A stretch of 64,000 nucleotides of DNA from Bacteroidota bacterium (lineage in GTDB: Bacteria; Bacteroidota; Bacteroidia; Bacteroidales; Tenuifilaceae), in the NCBI GenBank assembly GCA_029560875.1, contig JAKQKB010000235.1, forward strand, positions 24,499 through 88,498, in the 5' to 3' direction. Numbering within the stretch: position 1 is the first letter of the stretch; each line of letters starts with the position of its first letter. The notes beneath the pieces are model-generated. The model was not told the origin of the DNA. It did no database searches and worked only from the letters and a program-made list of their open reading frames with translations. A program made the position numbers and the translations under genes. This document shows positions 62,685 to 64,000 of the stretch, one piece after another.

Positions 62685-63707
62685 ATGCATAAAATTCTTG
62701 TTACAGGTGGCGCTGGGTATATAGGTTCGCATACAGTTTTAGAGTTGATGAATTCTGACTACGAGGTTGTGATTGTTGATAATTTCTCCAATTCTAATCC
62801 AAAATCAATTGATGGTATTGAGCGTATTGTTGGTCGGAGACCAGTATTGATTGAGGCAGATTGTTCAGATTACACCCAAATGCTGGAGTTATTCAAAAAG
62901 CATAATGATATTGAAGGAATTGTCCATTTTGCAGCGTTAAAGGCTGTAGGCGAGAGCGTTGAAAAACCACTGTCTTATTACAAAAACAATACACTCTCTA
63001 TTATAAATTTATTGTCATTGTTAAGGGAGTTTGGTGGTAAGCATTTTGTGTTTTCAAGTTCATGTATGGTTTATGGTCAACCCGATATCTTACCTGTTAC
63101 CGAGTTGACACCACTTAAACCTGCGTTATCTCCCTACGGTAATACGAAAAAGATTGGAGAGGATATTATTAAGGATGCAGTTTTGGCTAACACCAATATT
63201 TCAGCAATAGCTTTGCGGTATTTTAATCCGATTGGAGCGCATCCTTCCACAGAGATTGGTGAGTTGCCTCTAGGCAAGCCCGATAACTTAGTACCATTTA
63301 TTACACAAACTGCTGCTGGCATACGTCCAAAACTTCAGATATTTGGAGATGACTACGATTCGTCCGATGGAACAGCCATTCGTGATTATTTCCACGTGAT
63401 GGATTTAGCCAAAGCGCATGTTTTAGCACTAGATAGACTTTTTAAGGGTTCTAACAAAAGTAACTTCGAAGTTTTCAATGTTGGTGCGGGAAAAGGCGTA
63501 ACAGTGCTGGAGATTGTTAAGGCGTTCGAGAGAGTTTCGGGAGTGAAGTTAAACTACGAGATTGTTGGACGTAGAGCAGGAGACCCTGATAAGGTTTGGG
63601 CTGACACTTCATTGGCTGAAAGTGAATTGGGTTGGAAAGTTAAAAGTACCCTGGAAGATGCTTTATTAACCGCTTGGAACTGGGAAAAGAAGGTTCGAGG
63701 GATTTAA
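62685..63707 (+). CDS. galE: UDP-glucose 4-epimerase
   Basis: The 340-residue product interconverts UDP-glucose and UDP-galactose. NAD binds at GGAGYIGSH near 8-16; HFAALKAVGESVEKP near 86-100 is a GalE hallmark; SSSCMVYG and YGNTKK (Y-x3-K) hold the catalytic residues; LRYFNPIGAHPS and GTAIRDYFHVMDLA follow. An UDP-N-acetyl sugar could also be accepted. It closes the nucleotide-sugar block, 216 bases after rfbB, and may have its own promoter; none is clear. Confidence 0.95.
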   Translation: MHKILVTGGAGYIGSHTVLELMNSDYEVVIVDNFSNSNPKSIDGIERIVGRRPVLIEADCSDYTQMLELFKKHNDIEGIVHFAALKAVGESVEKPLSYYKNNTLSIINLLSLLREFGGKHFVFSSSCMVYGQPDILPVTELTPLKPALSPYGNTKKIGEDIIKDAVLANTNISAIALRYFNPIGAHPSTEIGELPLGKPDNLVPFITQTAAGIRPKLQIFGDDYDSSDGTAIRDYFHVMDLAKAHVLALDRLFKGSNKSNFEVFNVGAGKGVTVLEIVKAFERVSGVKLNYEIVGRRAGDPDKVWADTSLAESELGWKVKSTLEDALLTAWNWEKKVRGI

Positions 63708-63733
63708 TCCGTGATTTTATAAGAGATCCCGTC

Positions 63734-63791
63734 ATGCTGAACTTGTTCAGCATCCCTCTGAATAAAGGAAGACCCTGAAACAAGTTCAGGG
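63734..63791. repeat. two adjacent REP-like palindromes
   Basis: ATGCTGAAC-TT-GTTCAGCAT (63734-63753) is a perfect palindrome, and CCCTGAA ... TTCAGGG (63773-63791) is a second one nearby. They share a CTGAAC/GTTCAG-like core. This is the arrangement of paired short repeats that occur in many Bacteroidota genomes. A related but decayed copy lies at 1368-1459. Confidence 0.75.
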
Positions 63792-63815
63792 AGACAGGTT
63801 ATCATTGAACAACTT

Positions 63816-63840
63816 AAGAGGAGCATCCGCTCCTTTTGTC
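63816..63840 (+). terminator. probable terminator of galE
   Basis: AAGAGGAGC and GCTCCTTTT pair with one G-U, around ATCC, and the stem runs into a short T4 stretch. Confidence 0.6.
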
Positions 63841-63947
63841 GTTTATGTTTATCAGCATCAAAATAAATCCTAATGAATCGGTTGAAATAGGGTAATTTTG
63901 ACCGCCAATATTTTGGCAAATTTGTTTAATAACTTAAATCATTTAAA

Positions 63948-64000
63948 ATGAACAAAAAGTATTTAGTTAATGAGCAGTTCGGCTATTTCAGAAAATGGTC
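63948..64000 (+). CDS. start of a gene cut by the window end
   Basis: Only 17 codons are visible from the ATG at 63948 (MNKKYLVNEQFGYFRKW). Short NEQFGYFRRW-like openings occur in front of signal peptides of some large Bacteroidota outer-membrane receptors, but the piece is too short to name. The upstream 200 bases hold the repeats and the galE terminator. Confidence 0.4.
   Translation, partial: MNKKYLVNEQFGYFRKW

Noticed and set aside
1..64000. CRISPR arrays, insertion sequences, integrases, prophage genes
   Set aside because: No regularly spaced direct repeats of 25-40 bases and no transposase, integrase or cas-like product were seen.

Overview
The window reads as chromosomal DNA of a member of the Bacteroidota, probably the Bacteroidales/Marinilabiliales side. 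Signs are: promoters of the TTG-N19-21-TAnnTTTG type (several with a 19-base spacer), little sign of Shine-Dalgarno sequences, many lipoproteins with short lipoboxes, two products with type IX secretion C-terminal domains, a DUF5916 barrel protein, GldI-like FKBP lipoproteins, a radical SAM protein of the TIGR01212 family, and base composition that is clearly AT-rich. No phage, plasmid, insertion sequence or CRISPR array was seen.

Layout. 1-5.3 kb: minus-strand genes (5' part of an AddB-like nuclease, VirK-like protein, radical SAM protein, lipoprotein, TerB-like protein, DEAD-box helicase). 5.5-11.4 kb: a Cys-rich lipoprotein, a large secreted Asp-box protein broken by one amber codon, and a secreted metallophosphoesterase. 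11.7-18.8 kb: topB, small membrane and redox proteins, a TlpA-type lipoprotein, recF, a DciA-like DUF721 gene and ndk. 18.9-23.4 kb: a DHH phosphoesterase followed by four consecutive FKBP-type lipoprotein genes. 23.3-37.3 kb: RsmI-type methylase, BASS transporter, PhnP-like hydrolase, MFS transporter, S9 and M3 peptidases, a catalytically empty amidohydrolase, MsrA, DUF5916 protein and a thioesterase. 37.4-44.1 kb: a TetR regulator and a three-gene membrane operon (DUF3754, EF-hand membrane protein, DUF748/AsmA-like) with its own promoter and terminator; the third gene has a one-base frameshift. 44.3-51.3 kb: tRNA-Arg(ACG), rplS with a leader, C69 dipeptidase, anmK, a lipid A-type acyltransferase and an M23 peptidase. 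51.4-53.9 kb: coiled-coil protein, zapA, a candidate 6S RNA and rny. 53.9-63.7 kb: nine consecutive nucleotide-sugar genes. The last bases hold two REP-like palindromes and the first codons of a new gene.

How genes work together. The aminotransferase, acetyltransferase and oxidoreductase at 53.9-56.6 kb match WbpE, WbpD and WbpB; with the adjacent TviB/WbpO-type dehydrogenase they can convert a UDP-N-acetylhexosamine into a UDP-diacetamido-uronic acid. The next genes supply UDP-glucuronate, UDP-galacturonate, dTDP-4-keto-6-deoxyglucose and UDP-galactose. This is a precursor block for a surface polysaccharide; no glycosyltransferase, flippase or polymerase lies in the window.

The best leads for something undescribed are the three-gene membrane operon at 38.2-44.2 kb, the run of four FKBP-like lipoproteins, and the amidohydrolase-like lipoprotein without its metal ligands. 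None is proven here to be a new system.
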